The notes: generated by a model from the letters alone, not told the origin. 64,000 nt of DNA from Microvirga sp. 17 mud 1-3 (GCF_003151255.1 NZ_CP029481.1:2480001-2544000); one strand, 5' to 3'; shown: positions 30,553-41,004, counted from the stretch's first letter. A program made the numbers and translations.

Positions 30553-33330
30553 TTAATCCTCGCCGTTGCCGGCACTCTCGTCGCCGGCCTCGGAATCGTC
30601 GCCATCCTCCTCGGCATCCTCGCCGTCGATGTGCTCCACCGAGACGACGCGCTCCTTGCCCTTCGTCGAAAAGACCGTGACGCCTTGCGAGTTGCGGCCG
30701 ACCGTGCGGATGCCGTCCACCGGCACGCGGATCAGCTGGCCGCCATCGGTGACGAGCATGATCTGGTCGGAATTCTCGACCGGGAAGGAGGCCACGAGCT
30801 GGCCGTTGCGGCTGTTCACGGCCATGGCCGTAATGCCTTTGCCGCCGCGGCCTGTGATGCGGTACTCGTAGGACGAGGTCCGCTTGCCGTAGCCTTTCTC
30901 CGAGATGGTGAGGATGAACTGCTCGAGGGCGCTCATCTCCGTATAGCGCTCCATGGAGAGCGCATCGGCCGAGACGTTCTCCTCGTCGCCAGCCTCATGA
31001 GCCTCGCCCTCGCCGTTCATCTGCTCGCCCGTGACGGCGCGGCGCATCTTGAGATAACCCGCGCGCTCCTCGCTCGTCGCCTCCACGTGCCGCAGGATCG
31101 CCATGGAGATGATGCGGTCGCCGTCGGCCAGGTTGATGCCGCGAACGCCCATGGAGTCGCGACCCTTGAACACGCGCACCTCGGGCACCGCGAAGCGGAT
31201 GCACTGGCCCTTCGCAGTGGTGAGGAGGACGTCATCGTTCTCCGTGCAGATCTGCACGTCCACGATACCCTCGCCCTCGTCCAGCTTCATGGCGATCTTG
31301 CCGCCCCGGTTCACCTGGACGAAGTCCGACAGCTTGTTGCGGCGGACCGTGCCGCGGGAGGTCGCGAACATCACGTCGAGCGTGTCCCAGGACGCCTCGT
31401 CCTCGGGCAGCGGCATGATGGTGGTGATGCGCTCGTCCTGCTCCAGGGGCAGCATGTTCACCAGGGCCTTGCCCCGGGCATTCGGAGCTGCGAGCGGCAG
31501 GCGCCACACCTTCTCCTTGTAGGCCTTGCCCTTGGACGAGAAGAAGATCACCGGCGTATGCGTGTTGACCACGAACAGGCGCGTGACGAAATCCTCCTCG
31601 CGGGTCGACATGCCGGACCGGCCCTTGCCGCCCCGGCGCTGAGCCCGATAGGTAGAGAGCGGGACGCGCTTGATGTAGCCCGCATGCGATACGGTGACGA
31701 CCATGTCCTCGCGGGCGATCAGATCCTCGTCGTCGACGTCGGAATCCCAATCGACGATCTGGGTCTTGCGCGGTGTCGCATAGGCGTCGCGGATCTCGGT
31801 CAGCTCGCCCTTGATGATCCCCATGATGCGCTCGCGGGAGCGCAGGATGTCGAGATAATCCGAGATCTCGGCTGCGAGCTTCGACAGCTCGTCCCCGATC
31901 TCGTCCCGGCCGAGGGCCGTAAGGCGCTGCAGGCGCAGGTCGAGGATCGCGCGGGCCTGGGTCTCCGAGAGGCGGTAGGTGCCGTCCTCGTTGATCTTGT
32001 GGCGCGGGTCGTCCACGAGCGCGATGAGCGGCGCGATGTCCTGGGCAGGCCAATCGCGGCCCATGAGGGATTCGCGGGCGGTGTTCGGATCGGGCGCCGT
32101 GCGGATGAGGCGGATCACCTCGTCGATATTGGCCACCGCGATGGCGAGACCGCACAGGACGTGGGCGCGCTCGCGGGCCTTGTTGAGCAGGTACTTGGTC
32201 CGGCGGGACACGACCTCCTCGCGGAAGTCCACGAAGGCGCTGATCAGGTCCCGGAGGGTCATCTGCTCGGGACGGCCGCCGTTCAGCGCCACCATGTTGG
32301 CGCCGAAGCTCGTCTGGAGCGGCGTATAGCGGTAAAGCTGGTTCAGGACCACGTCCGCCATCGCGTCGCGCTTGATCTCGACGACGATGCGCATGCCGTC
32401 GCGGTCGGATTCGTCCCGCAGATCGGAGATACCTTCGATCCGCTTCTCGCGGACGAGCTCGGCGATCTTCTCGATCAGCGAGGCCTTGTTCACTTGGTAA
32501 GGGATCTCGGTGAAGATGAGAGCCTCACGCTCCTTGCGGACCTCCTCCACCTCGGACTTGGCGCGCATGACGATGGAGCCGCGGCCCGTGGTATAAGCGG
32601 AGCGGATGCCCGCATGGCCCAGGATCAAGGCACCCGTGGGAAAATCCGGACCCGGGATGATCTCGATCAGCTGTTCGGTGGAAATGTCCGGGTTGTCGAT
32701 ATAGGCGATGCAGCCGTCGATGACCTCGCCCAGATTGTGGGGAGGCATGTTGGTGGCCATGCCGACAGCGATGCCGCCGGCGCCGTTGACGAGCAGGTTC
32801 GGATAGCGCGCCGGGAGAACGGCAGGCTCGAATTTCGACTCGTCGTAGTTCGGATTGAAATCGACCGTGTCCTTGTCGATATCCTCGATCAGAGGCATCG
32901 CCGCCCGGGTCAGGCGGGACTCGGTGTAGCGCATGGCCGCCGGAGGATCGCCGTCCACCGAGCCGAAATTGCCCTGCCCATCCACGAGCATGACGCGCAT
33001 GGCGAAATCCTGCGCCATACGCACCAAGGCGTCGTAGATCGACTGGTCGCCGTGCGGGTGGTACTGACCCATCACGTCGCCGACGATGCGCGACGACTTT
33101 ACGTGCTTCTTGTCGGGCGTGTAGCCGCTCTCGTGCATCGCGTAGAGGATGCGCCGATGCACGGGCTTGAGGCCGTCGCGGGCGTCCGGAAGAGCGCGGC
33201 TCACGATCACGCTCATGGCGTAATCGAGATAGGAGCGCTTCATCTCGTCGACGATGGAGATCAGCTTGACGTCGCTGGCCGGCTGATCGCCCCCGGGGCC
33301 GCCGGTGCTCTTATCGTTCGGATCGGTCAA
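30553..33330 (-). CDS. gyrA: DNA gyrase subunit A
   Basis: A 925-residue topoisomerase subunit. [17 protein letters not shown]-type catalytic region ([13 protein letters not shown], Tyr) and QRRGGKG GyrA-box ([11 protein letters not shown]) are visible, with beta-pinwheel repeats ([21 protein letters not shown] in parts). The quinolone-pocket residues read HGDQSIYDA, so the position of E. coli Ser83 is Gln. The start codon must be TTG at 33330, since an in-frame stop lies a few codons upstream and the next Met is inside the conserved domain. Acidic C-terminal tail. Confidence 0.97.
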   Translation of the reverse strand: MTDPNDKSTGGPGGDQPASDVKLISIVDEMKRSYLDYAMSVIVSRALPDARDGLKPVHRRILYAMHESGYTPDKKHVKSSRIVGDVMGQYHPHGDQSIYDALVRMAQDFAMRVMLVDGQGNFGSVDGDPPAAMRYTESRLTRAAMPLIEDIDKDTVDFNPNYDESKFEPAVLPARYPNLLVNGAGGIAVGMATNMPPHNLGEVIDGCIAYIDNPDISTEQLIEIIPGPDFPTGALILGHAGIRSAYTTGRGSIVMRAKSEVEEVRKEREALIFTEIPYQVNKASLIEKIAELVREKRIEGISDLRDESDRDGMRIVVEIKRDAMADVVLNQLYRYTPLQTSFGANMVALNGGRPEQMTLRDLISAFVDFREEVVSRRTKYLLNKARERAHVLCGLAIAVANIDEVIRLIRTAPDPNTARESLMGRDWPAQDIAPLIALVDDPRHKINEDGTYRLSETQARAILDLRLQRLTALGRDEIGDELSKLAAEISDYLDILRSRERIMGIIKGELTEIRDAYATPRKTQIVDWDSDVDDEDLIAREDMVVTVSHAGYIKRVPLSTYRAQRRGGKGRSGMSTREEDFVTRLFVVNTHTPVIFFSSKGKAYKEKVWRLPLAAPNARGKALVNMLPLEQDERITTIMPLPEDEASWDTLDVMFATSRGTVRRNKLSDFVQVNRGGKIAMKLDEGEGIVDVQICTENDDVLLTTAKGQCIRFAVPEVRVFKGRDSMGVRGINLADGDRIISMAILRHVEATSEERAGYLKMRRAVTGEQMNGEGEAHEAGDEENVSADALSMERYTEMSALEQFILTISEKGYGKRTSSYEYRITGRGGKGITAMAVNSRNGQLVASFPVENSDQIMLVTDGGQLIRVPVDGIRTVGRNSQGVTVFSTKGKERVVSVEHIDGEDAEEDGDDSEAGDESAGNGED

Positions 33331-33648
33331 AGTCGGTCTTTCTCAAAACAGTCTGCCCTGAAGACCCGTGGCGGTTTTGCGACCGCATCGTTCAGGCCTG
33401 GGCGACCCTTGCGAATCCAAAGAAAATCAAGTTCTTAGATGGTCGATCGGGAGCCTTTTTTCAAGGCATTTCAAGCGTTTTCCAAAGGCGAGAGCGGCCT
33501 TTGGAGGGCACAAACCGCCACATGCCCGAGCCCCGGGGCGAAATCCTCTCTCCGGGCTCCCAAAACCGCCCTTTCTGAAATGTCATAACTTGCCGTTCCG
33601 GCATAGCCGTGGCATGGGTGACGCAAGGATATTCAGGGGGCAAATGCC
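33331..33648. other. Divergent intergenic region gyrA/lemA
   Basis: About 318 bp between divergent genes, holding both promoters. No hairpin or conserved box was recognised; short frames here lack coding signs. AAGTTCTTAGATGG near 33430 is relatively AT-rich. Confidence 0.5.
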
Positions 33649-34206
33649 ATGAATTGGGTCGTTTGGGTGGGCATCGCCCTCGTGGTGCTCTTCGGGGTCT
33701 CGGTCTACAACAGCCTCGTCACGCTTCGGGCGCGGGTGAACCAGGCCTTTGCGGATATCGACGTGCAGCTCAAGCAGCGCCACGATCTCGTCCCGAACCT
33801 CATCGAGACCGTGAAGGGCTACGTCGCCCATGAGCGGGACACCCTCCAGGCCGTCGTGGAGACCCGCAACGCTGCCCTGAAGGCCCATGGGCCCGCCGAC
33901 CAGGCGGCTGCCGAGAACGCCCTGTCCGGGGCCCTCGGACGGCTCGTGGCTCTCGGAGAGGCCTATCCGGACCTCAAGGCCAGCGCCAATTTCCAGCAGC
34001 TGCAGACGGACCTTGCCGATATCGAGGACAAGCTCGCCGCCGCCCGGCGCTTCTTCAACAACGGCGTCGCCGAGTACAATGCCGCCATCCAGCATTTTCC
34101 GGCGGTTCTCTTTGCCGGGCTGCTGGGCTTCCGGTCGCAGGCCTTCTTCGATGTCGGCGAGACGGAGCGCAAGGCCCTCGAGGCGCCTCCGAAGGTCGCG
34201 TTCTAG
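33649..34206 (+). CDS. LemA family protein
   Basis: A 185-residue protein with an N-terminal membrane anchor (WVVWVGIALVVLFGVSVYNS) and the LemA core: LRARVNQAFADIDVQLKQRH, DLVPNLIETVKGY, and ARRFFNNGVAEYNAAIQHFP. LemA proteins form coiled-coil assemblies at the inner face of the membrane; their role is unclear. It is 12 bp upstream of an M48 protease gene, a recurrent partnership. Confidence 0.93.
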   Translation: MNWVVWVGIALVVLFGVSVYNSLVTLRARVNQAFADIDVQLKQRHDLVPNLIETVKGYVAHERDTLQAVVETRNAALKAHGPADQAAAENALSGALGRLVALGEAYPDLKASANFQQLQTDLADIEDKLAAARRFFNNGVAEYNAAIQHFPAVLFAGLLGFRSQAFFDVGETERKALEAPPKVAF

Positions 34207-34218
34207 GCAGGCCTCCCC

Positions 34219-35238
34219 ATGCTGCCGGCCTTCGGCCTCCACACCCATATCCAGGCCAACCGGCGGCGCTCGGCCCTGCTGATCGCCGGGCTCTTCCTGC
34301 TGTTCTACCTGATGTCCCTCGGGCTGACGCTCCTCGCGCGAGCCTTGCTGGACGACGGCTCCGGGGCGTTCGAGGCCCTCTTTCAGGCGGCTCTTTGGGA
34401 CTGCCTGTGGGCCTCACCCCTCGTCACCGCCCTGGTGGCGTTCTGGGTCTGGTGCGGGTTCCGGTTCAACGGCTTCATCCTGGAGCTGACCACCGGCTCG
34501 CGCGCATTAAGCCGGAGGAGCGACCCTCGCCTCTACGGCCTCCTTCAGAACCTCTGCATCTCGCGGGGCATGACGATGCCCAAGCTGCGCATTCTGGACG
34601 TGAAGGCCCCGAACGCCTTCGCGACCGGCACGCGGCCGGAGCAATATACGATCACGGTCACGCGCGGCCTGCTCGACCTCCTGGACGACCGGGAGATCGA
34701 GGCGGTTCTTGCCCACGAGCTCACCCATATCCGCAACGACGACGTGCGGACCATGATGGTCGCCGTGCTGGTGGTGGGCGTCATGTCGTTCATTGGCGAG
34801 ATGGTCTATCGCGCCCTGCGGGAGAGCCCGGACCTCCTGACGGATTCTTCCGATTCGAAGAAATCCGGCGGCGGGAAGCTCCTGGCCATCCTGGTCGCGG
34901 TGATCTTCATCATGCTGGCCTGGGCCCTCTCGGTGGTGATCCGGTTCTCGCTCTCGCGACGCCGCGAATATCTGGCCGATGCGGGATCCGTCGAGCTAAC
35001 GAAGAACCCGGACGCCATGATCTCCGCCCTGCGCAAGATCGACCGCAAGGGCGAACTCGAAGGCGTGCCCTCGGCCGTGATGGAACTGTGCCTCGACAAC
35101 CCGCGCTCGGGCTTCGCCGACCTCTTCGCCACCCATCCGTCCATCGAGGATCGGGTTGCGGCGCTGGTGCGCTATGCGGGTGGACACGCTCCGGCACCCG
35201 AGGCGGCCACAGCCGCCCCTGAGGCGCCGGCTGTCTAG
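34219..35238 (+). CDS. M48 family membrane metalloprotease
   Basis: A 339-residue HtpX-like protease with membrane segments near residues 22-42, 60-85, 172-196 and 218-240. The zinc motif HELTHI is preceded by EIEAVLA, and the third ligand lies in SLSRRREYLADAGSVEL. It would degrade misfolded membrane proteins. It follows lemA closely and ends overlapping the phosphatase gene on the other strand (35235-35238). Confidence 0.9.
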   Translation: MLPAFGLHTHIQANRRRSALLIAGLFLLFYLMSLGLTLLARALLDDGSGAFEALFQAALWDCLWASPLVTALVAFWVWCGFRFNGFILELTTGSRALSRRSDPRLYGLLQNLCISRGMTMPKLRILDVKAPNAFATGTRPEQYTITVTRGLLDLLDDREIEAVLAHELTHIRNDDVRTMMVAVLVVGVMSFIGEMVYRALRESPDLLTDSSDSKKSGGGKLLAILVAVIFIMLAWALSVVIRFSLSRRREYLADAGSVELTKNPDAMISALRKIDRKGELEGVPSAVMELCLDNPRSGFADLFATHPSIEDRVAALVRYAGGHAPAPEAATAAPEAPAV

Positions 35239-36089
35239 GCCCTTAGCAGCAGGGCCGTGGCGTCATCGCTCTCCTTGAAGCGGGGAAAGCGCGTTCCGGA
35301 CGGGTCCACAACGGTCTCGATCTCGCGCGCCCGATTCACCAGCGGCTCCAGCCCGTCCTTGAGCGCTGCCTCGACAAGGCTCTTCGCATCCATCTCGTTG
35401 TAGAGGTCCACCAGGGCCGAGAAGCCGTCGCTCGTGAGCAGGATGACGGTGCCGTCCTCGCACGGCACCTGCTCGTGCCGCAGGCGGTCCGCGGCTGCCG
35501 GGTCGAGGCCGAGCAAGGGCAGCCCCCTGCCCTCCTTCTGCCGCTGGCGCCGTTCCGTCAGCCAGTTCTGGAAGGCAGGTGCCTCGAAGATCGTCCGAGG
35601 GGTCGCGCCACTGGCACGCAGGAGTTCTGCAGCCTTGGCCGATTCGTAGACGCGCAGCTCCGGCGCCTCCCCGACGATGTGCAGCGCACCGTCCGGCTGG
35701 CGCACGAAGGCCGTGGTGTCCGCAAAGGTCCACACGTCCAGCCTGTCGCCCGCGCGATAGATCAAGGTCATGGCCCCGACCGGCCAGGTGACGGGGTCGC
35801 GGCGCTCCTCCGGAGCCCGGGCCAGAAAGATCTCCCGCGCCTCCTCCATCACATGGCGCAGCAGCGCGGGCCCGTCCCCGTTATAGGCGCGGGCCGCCAG
35901 ATCCGAGAGGCGCTCGGTCGCGAAGCGCGCGAGCCACGTGGCATCGCTCTTCTCGTCCATGATCGGCGGCGTGCCGGGAAAGATCGAGGTGTCGATCACC
36001 CAGGCCCAATCGCCGGAGGCGCCGCAGGAATCCTCATTAGCCTTGTCGGGAGAGCCGGGCCGGCTGATCCGCTCGACAACCGTGAACAT
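35235..36089 (-). CDS. PP2C-like protein phosphatase
   Basis: A 284-residue protein. NEDSCG near residue 19, ASGDWAWVIDTS, DRLDVWTFADTTAFV, VILLTSDGFSALVDLY and ESDDATALLLRA at the end follow PPM/PP2C metal-binding blocks, with an Asp replaced in the first DG pair (WVIDTS). It may dephosphorylate serine/threonine. The start at 36089 is preferred for SD GAGGGAG. It is divergent from marC and convergent with the M48 gene. Confidence 0.75.
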   Translation of the reverse strand: MFTVVERISRPGSPDKANEDSCGASGDWAWVIDTSIFPGTPPIMDEKSDATWLARFATERLSDLAARAYNGDGPALLRHVMEEAREIFLARAPEERRDPVTWPVGAMTLIYRAGDRLDVWTFADTTAFVRQPDGALHIVGEAPELRVYESAKAAELLRASGATPRTIFEAPAFQNWLTERRQRQKEGRGLPLLGLDPAAADRLRHEQVPCEDGTVILLTSDGFSALVDLYNEMDAKSLVEAALKDGLEPLVNRAREIETVVDPSGTRFPRFKESDDATALLLRA

Positions 36090-36158
36090 CGTATCGCTCC
36101 CTCTCGTCAAAACCCTCGAAGGACCCCATAAAGCAAAGCTCACGATAAGGTCCAGCCG

Positions 36159-36791
36159 ATGCTCTTCGACTTCGTTTCCGCCGCCCTGGTCACGCTCCTC
36201 GTGACCCTCGATCCGCCGGCCCTTGCGCCCATGTTCATCTCACTGACGCGGGGCATGAACGCCGAGGAGCGCAAACGGGTCGCCATTCGGGCGAGCCTGA
36301 TCGCCTTCTGCATTCTGGCCTTCTTCGGCCTGGGCGGTGAAGTGCTCCTGCGGCTCCTGGGCGTCGGCATTCCGGCCTTCCGCATCTCGGGCGGCCTGCT
36401 CCTGTTCTGGATCGCCTTCGAGATGGTGTTCGAGCGCCGCAACGAGCGCAAGCAGCACACGGCCGATATCGCCATCACGGAGGACCATATCCGCAACGTG
36501 GCCGCCTTCCCGCTCGCCATCCCGCTCATGGCCGGCCCCGGCGCGATCACGGCCGTCATCCTCCTGGCGGGGCGCGCAAACGGGGACGTGATCTATCTCT
36601 CGTCCCTCATGGCCCTGATCGCGCTGGGTGTCGCCAGCTGCTTTACGGTCTTCATGGCGGCCGAGCGCGTCTCCCGCATGCTCGGCGTCACCGGCAACAT
36701 CGTCCTGAGCCGCCTCCTCGGCGTCATCCTCGCGGGCCTTGCGGTGCAGTTCATCATCAACGGCGTGGAGGCGCTGTTCAGGGCATCGTAA
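36159..36791 (+). CDS. MarC family integral membrane protein
   Basis: A 210-residue protein with six hydrophobic segments. The N-terminal FVSAALVTLLVTLDPPALAP, the FRISGGLLLFWIAFEMVF segment and PLAIPLMAGPGAITAVILL are diagnostic of MarC (UPF0056). The transported substrate is unknown. It is the last gene before the AT-rich promoter of the RTX pair. Confidence 0.94.
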   Translation: MLFDFVSAALVTLLVTLDPPALAPMFISLTRGMNAEERKRVAIRASLIAFCILAFFGLGGEVLLRLLGVGIPAFRISGGLLLFWIAFEMVFERRNERKQHTADIAITEDHIRNVAAFPLAIPLMAGPGAITAVILLAGRANGDVIYLSSLMALIALGVASCFTVFMAAERVSRMLGVTGNIVLSRLLGVILAGLAVQFIINGVEALFRAS

Positions 36792-36886
36792 AGACCATTG
36801 CCTGTTTCATTCATTTCCTAACGTCAATTTTTGGAACGATACATCATCTAAATGATTATTCGTTATGATATTATAGGAGACTTAGA
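36792..36886 (+). promoter_or_regulatory. AT-rich promoter region of RTX gene 1
   Basis: A short AT-rich stretch in a GC-rich chromosome (ATGATTATTCGTTATGATAT near 36852) ends in SD AGGAG 9 nt before ATG 36887. Candidate -10 TATGAT at 36865-36870; no clear -35 was fixed. Confidence 0.45.
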
Positions 36887-38143
36887 ATGGCTCTCTTTGT
36901 GGGCGGTCGCAATGTTTACGCGGTCACAGGAACGGAATTTGGCGACACGATTTACGGACACACAAGCGGAACCGTCAATTCCGGGGCTATCGAGAGGCAT
37001 AAACTTTATGGATATGGCGGCAACGACAAACTTTATGGCGACGCCTTCATCCTTCAAGGGAGTGCAACGGGTGGCGTAGACCTGTTTTATGCCGGTGAGG
37101 GCAATGATTACGTTTATGGCGACGCCTATAAGATTAGAGGCAACGCCAAGGGATACAATGACACCCTTTATGGCAATGATGGCCGAGATAATCTGTATGG
37201 GGACGCCAAGTTTCTCTACAATACCGCGCATGGCGGGAATGACCGCATCTATGGCGGGGACGGCAATGACAACATCTATGGCGACGCCGTAGGCCTGCTC
37301 AACTATTCCGCTGGCGGAAACGATTATCTCTATGGCCAACTAGGCAACGATTACATCTACGGTGACGCCTACCGGATGACGGGATATACTAAAGGCGGCA
37401 AGGATACGATTATCGGCAGCGCCGGTAACGACTACATCACCGGCGACGCGAAGCAGATGCAGTATGCATCCCAAGGAGGCAACGATCGTGTTCTTGGCGG
37501 GACCGGAAACGATTTTATCGCCGGAGACGGTACTGGCATGGCAGGGCTCACCGTAGGTGGCCATGACATTCTCTTCGGGGATGAGGGGAACGACAGGGTG
37601 GTCGGCGATGGTTGGATTCTCGAATCAGGGGCGAAAGGCGGCAATGACGTTGTTAGGGGCGATGCTGGCAATGACGTCGTTTATGGGGATGCGCCACAAA
37701 TCAGAGTAGGCGCAGTGGGAGGCAGCGACTACGTGCTTGGCGGTGCCGGCAATGACGAAGTCTATGGCGACTTCCTCGTCGAGCCTGTTCGCCTGTATAT
37801 GGATGCCGGCCCCAATGCCAACGATACAGTTGATGGCGGGACCGGCAACGATACCCTCGGAGGAGGCACCGGCAGCGACGTCTTCGTTTTCCACAAAGGC
37901 GACGGCACGGATGTCATCCGCGACTTCTCCGGCGTGAATTGGAGCGATTCCGACCATGACAGGATTGACTTGACCGATTGGCATTTTGCCTCGTTCAGCG
38001 CGCTGGAGCCCTACATTCACTACAACACGACCGCTCCTGGCGAGGTAACCATTACTCTCCCTGAAGGCGAAACGATCTATCTGGCAAACCTTCTGCAGAA
38101 GGGCGGGACACACCAGCTGACCGCATCCGACTTCATTCTTTAG
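36887..38143 (+). CDS. RTX repeat protein 1 with 27-residue repeats
   Basis: A 418-residue acidic protein without signal peptide or enzyme domain. From about residue 40 to 300 it consists of units of 27 residues with the pattern GGNDxLxGxxGNDxLYGDA plus an 8-residue variable linker, i.e. two calcium-binding nonapeptides then a spacer. A classic block (GGTGNDTLGGGTGSDVFVFH) and the acidic DRIDLTDWHFASF follow. The end QLTASDFIL suits a type I secretion signal. No transporter lies nearby. A paralogue of equal length follows (38493). Confidence 0.88.
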   Translation: MALFVGGRNVYAVTGTEFGDTIYGHTSGTVNSGAIERHKLYGYGGNDKLYGDAFILQGSATGGVDLFYAGEGNDYVYGDAYKIRGNAKGYNDTLYGNDGRDNLYGDAKFLYNTAHGGNDRIYGGDGNDNIYGDAVGLLNYSAGGNDYLYGQLGNDYIYGDAYRMTGYTKGGKDTIIGSAGNDYITGDAKQMQYASQGGNDRVLGGTGNDFIAGDGTGMAGLTVGGHDILFGDEGNDRVVGDGWILESGAKGGNDVVRGDAGNDVVYGDAPQIRVGAVGGSDYVLGGAGNDEVYGDFLVEPVRLYMDAGPNANDTVDGGTGNDTLGGGTGSDVFVFHKGDGTDVIRDFSGVNWSDSDHDRIDLTDWHFASFSALEPYIHYNTTAPGEVTITLPEGETIYLANLLQKGGTHQLTASDFIL

Positions 38144-38492
38144 CTTTAAATTTCAGGGGCCGGCGACACACCATAAGCCGGCCCTATCTAAATCTAACGA
38201 GCCGCTTCTGTACTCAAAATCCGCTGTCTTACAGCTCTCACCACAGCCTCGAGCTCAAACCCGGAACTGTAGTCTACTGTTTTCACGAAATTATTCATAC
38301 ATAAGCCCTTCCATTCTTAGGACCTTTTTCCAGTCATCTTCGTGGCCGCTCCAGTCCCTCTGCCGAAAAGCCCCATACGAAATTTGTCGCACGCGTAAAA
38401 ATTCACATAAGCCAGGCTTGTATCGCGCTAAAACATTATAATAGAACTTACGATATGTGATCCCGTTACGGGATATGAGTGAGGAACACGCA
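38144..38492. other. Intergenic region between RTX paralogues
   Basis: A 349-bp, AT-rich gap. GGGCCGGC and GCCGGCCC (about 38158-38182) make a hairpin soon after the first gene, probably its terminator. Around 38427-38450 ATTATAATAGAAC offers a -10-like TATAAT (38438-38443) for the second gene. SD GAGGAA lies just before ATG 38493. Confidence 0.55.
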
Positions 38493-39749
38493 ATGGCAAC
38501 GATTATAGGCGGCTCCGGCCGGCAGATTCTGAAGGGTACGCCCTCCACCGACCGCATTTTCGGCGATACTAGCGGGGCCTACTCGTTCCAGTCGGGTGGT
38601 GATGACAAGCTCTATGGATACAACGGCAGCGATACGCTGTATGGCGACGCCCTGCGCCTGACCGGTACCGCTCTTGGCGGCAAAGACCTGTTCTACGGCG
38701 GCAACGGCAACGATACCATCTATGGTGATGCCCTACAGCTGCGAGACTACGCCACTGGCGGGTCCGACACGCTCTATGGCCAAAGTGGCAACGATCACCT
38801 CTATGGGGATGCCAAATACCTTTATCAGAAGGCACATGGAGCAGGCGACAGGCTGGTCGGCGGTGACGGCATCGACACGCTCTACGGAGACGGCGTCGCA
38901 CTCTTCAATTATGCCGTCGGCGGCAACGACATCCTTTCCGGCGATCGTGGAAAAGACACCCTTTATGGCGATTCCTACCGTCTCGAAGGACGCTCTTCGG
39001 GCGGCAACGATTCTCTCTCAGGCGGTGATGGCGTCGATTTCCTGTATGGCGATGCGAAATACATGAAATACGCCTCGAAAGGCGGCAACGACCAGCTCAT
39101 TGGTGGCTCAGACGGGGACAGTCTGTTCGGTGATGGCGTGCGCATGACGGATCACTCAGTCGGCGGTTCCGACACGCTTTTTGGGGAGACGGGCGATGAT
39201 GCACTCTATGGGGATGCCTATTACATGGGCTCAGCGACCCATGGCGGCAACGACAGCCTGATAGGCGCTGACGGCAACGATACCATCTTTGGCGACGCCT
39301 ATAAGATCGAATATAATGGACGAAGCGGAGCCGATACATTGAGCGGAGGGGCCGGCGACGACGCCCTCTACGGCGACGATTTCCAGGACGGCAGCACGAC
39401 GATCATATCGAGCGTGCTAGGAGGAAACGACCGCATTGATGGCGGGACCGGCAACGACTTCCTGGCTGGTGGATTGGGCAGCGACGTCTTCGTGTTCCAC
39501 AAATGGGATGGACGCGACGTGATCTGGGACTTCTGTGGAACAGCCTCCAAAATTCCTCAGGGTGACAAAATCGACCTGTCCGACTGGCACTTTGCATCCT
39601 TCGATCAGCTGACGCCCTACATCCACTACAACTCGCTGGACACAGGCGCCGTCACCATCGATCTGCCGGAGGGCCAGACCATCATTCTGCTGCCGGTGGG
39701 CAATAACGGCGGCATTCAGCAACTCACGGCGGCAGATTTCATCCTTTGA
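38493..39749 (+). CDS. RTX repeat protein 2 with 27-residue repeats
   Basis: A 418-residue paralogue of the preceding gene with about ten 27-residue units of the same pattern. Linkers match those of protein 1 in order (for instance AKYLYQKAH against AKFLYNTAH, and AKYMKYASK against AKQMQYASQ), so the pair arose by whole-gene duplication. It ends DWHFASFDQLTPYIHYN and QLTAADFIL. ATG 38493 is preferred for SD GAGGAA; GTG 38457 would add 12 residues. Presumably secreted, calcium-binding. Confidence 0.87.
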   Translation: MATIIGGSGRQILKGTPSTDRIFGDTSGAYSFQSGGDDKLYGYNGSDTLYGDALRLTGTALGGKDLFYGGNGNDTIYGDALQLRDYATGGSDTLYGQSGNDHLYGDAKYLYQKAHGAGDRLVGGDGIDTLYGDGVALFNYAVGGNDILSGDRGKDTLYGDSYRLEGRSSGGNDSLSGGDGVDFLYGDAKYMKYASKGGNDQLIGGSDGDSLFGDGVRMTDHSVGGSDTLFGETGDDALYGDAYYMGSATHGGNDSLIGADGNDTIFGDAYKIEYNGRSGADTLSGGAGDDALYGDDFQDGSTTIISSVLGGNDRIDGGTGNDFLAGGLGSDVFVFHKWDGRDVIWDFCGTASKIPQGDKIDLSDWHFASFDQLTPYIHYNSLDTGAVTIDLPEGQTIILLPVGNNGGIQQLTAADFIL

Positions 39750-39891
39750 AGCCACCGATCTGGGAGCAGCGTAAGAGCCTTGTGATGGCAGGGACGGTCT
39801 TGTCCCTGCCATACTGCATGTACCACGCGGCTCATGCTTCCCGGAAGGCGCAGGCCGATTTCCGGCCTAACGCGGAGATCGACAGTGGCGC

Positions 39892-41004
39892 TCAGCGCAG
39901 GGTCTCCAGGAGCCGAGTCATAAGCTTCTGGCGCGGCGCGATGGACGAGATCAGCCCGTATTCGTTGAGGGTGTGCGCCCCATCGCCGTCGATCCCGAGA
40001 CCGTCCAGCGTGGGAATGCCGAGGGCTGCGGTGAAATTGCCATCGGAACCGCCGCCGACCTTGTCGGACGAGACCAGATCGAAGCCGATCTCGGCCGCGA
40101 GGCCTCTGGCGTGGTCGAAAAGCTTCCCCGTGCCTTCGGAGCGCTCGTAGGGCGGCCGGTTCATGCCGCCGGTCACGGTCACCTTGAAATCGGGGTTCTG
40201 CGGCCTCAGGCCGAGGAGCGCCCGCGTCATTTCCTCTCCGTCTGCAACCGTCTCGACCCGCAGGTCCACCGGGAAACGGCAATGCTGCGGGATGGTGTTA
40301 ACCGCGGTGCCGCCGCTGACCATGCCGACAGTCGTCGTGATGCCACGGGCGTAATCCGTCAGGGCCTCGACCGCCTGGATCTGCCGGGCGGCCTCGTAGA
40401 TGGCGTTGCGGCCATCCTTGTGGCGAGAGCCCGCATGGGAGGGGCGGCCTTCCACGTGCACGTCGAAGCGCCCCACGCCCTTGCGGGAGGTCACGATCCG
40501 GCCACCGTCGCGGGCAGGCTCCGTCACGAGCACGAAGGACGAGCGACGCCCGATTCCCTCGATCACGGGCCGCGTCATGGGGCTGCCGATTTCCTCGTCC
40601 GGCGTCACGATGAACACCATCGGCCGCGCCGCGGTGCCGCGCCGGGCCACATCCTTGAAGGCCTCGAGGGCGAAATAGGCGCCGCCCTTCATGTCGTAGA
40701 CGCCCGGTCCGTAGAGCCGGTCGCCCTCGATCCGTAGCGGTAGGTCGCGCTCGATGGTGCCCACGGGATGGACGGTGTCGAGATGGGACAGGAGGAGGAG
40801 CGGCGCCTCGTCGCTCTGCGGCCCAGCGCGCAAAACGAGGGCGTCGCCCAGCCCCTGCTCTCCGGGAAGCCGCTCCACGGCCACGGGTGCATCGGCCATC
40901 TGGGCAACCACGAGATCCATCATCCGGTTCACGCCCGCCGTATCGTGCGTGGGGCTTTCCGTGCGGACCCAGGAGAGGAGCGTGTCGAGGGAGGAGGACG
41001 TCAT
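39892..41004 (-). CDS. M20 family metallopeptidase (carboxypeptidase G2-like)
   Basis: A 370-residue zinc peptidase. LLSHLDTVHPVG (His, Asp), GVYDMKGGAYFAL (metal Asp), TPDEEIGS (catalytic Glu pair), GGRPSHAGS-type VEGRPSHAGSRH and a final GAHTLNEYG mark the family. Substrates are probably glutamyl or other acyl amino acids. The start at 41004 has a GGAGG-rich SD. A GGCAGGGAC/GTCCCTGCC hairpin (about 39788-39811) ends the converging RTX transcript. Confidence 0.9.
   Translation of the reverse strand: MTSSSLDTLLSWVRTESPTHDTAGVNRMMDLVVAQMADAPVAVERLPGEQGLGDALVLRAGPQSDEAPLLLLSHLDTVHPVGTIERDLPLRIEGDRLYGPGVYDMKGGAYFALEAFKDVARRGTAARPMVFIVTPDEEIGSPMTRPVIEGIGRRSSFVLVTEPARDGGRIVTSRKGVGRFDVHVEGRPSHAGSRHKDGRNAIYEAARQIQAVEALTDYARGITTTVGMVSGGTAVNTIPQHCRFPVDLRVETVADGEEMTRALLGLRPQNPDFKVTVTGGMNRPPYERSEGTGKLFDHARGLAAEIGFDLVSSDKVGGGSDGNFTAALGIPTLDGLGIDGDGAHTLNEYGLISSIAPRQKLMTRLLETLR

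Noticed and set aside
30631..33438. 935-residue plus-strand frame opposite gyrA
   Set aside because: A shadow frame: low complexity in His/Arg/Asp/Ala, no domain, and fully covered by gyrA.
38291..38557. 88-residue minus-strand frame before the second RTX gene
   Set aside because: Overlaps the promoter and start of the RTX gene and has no supporting start signal.
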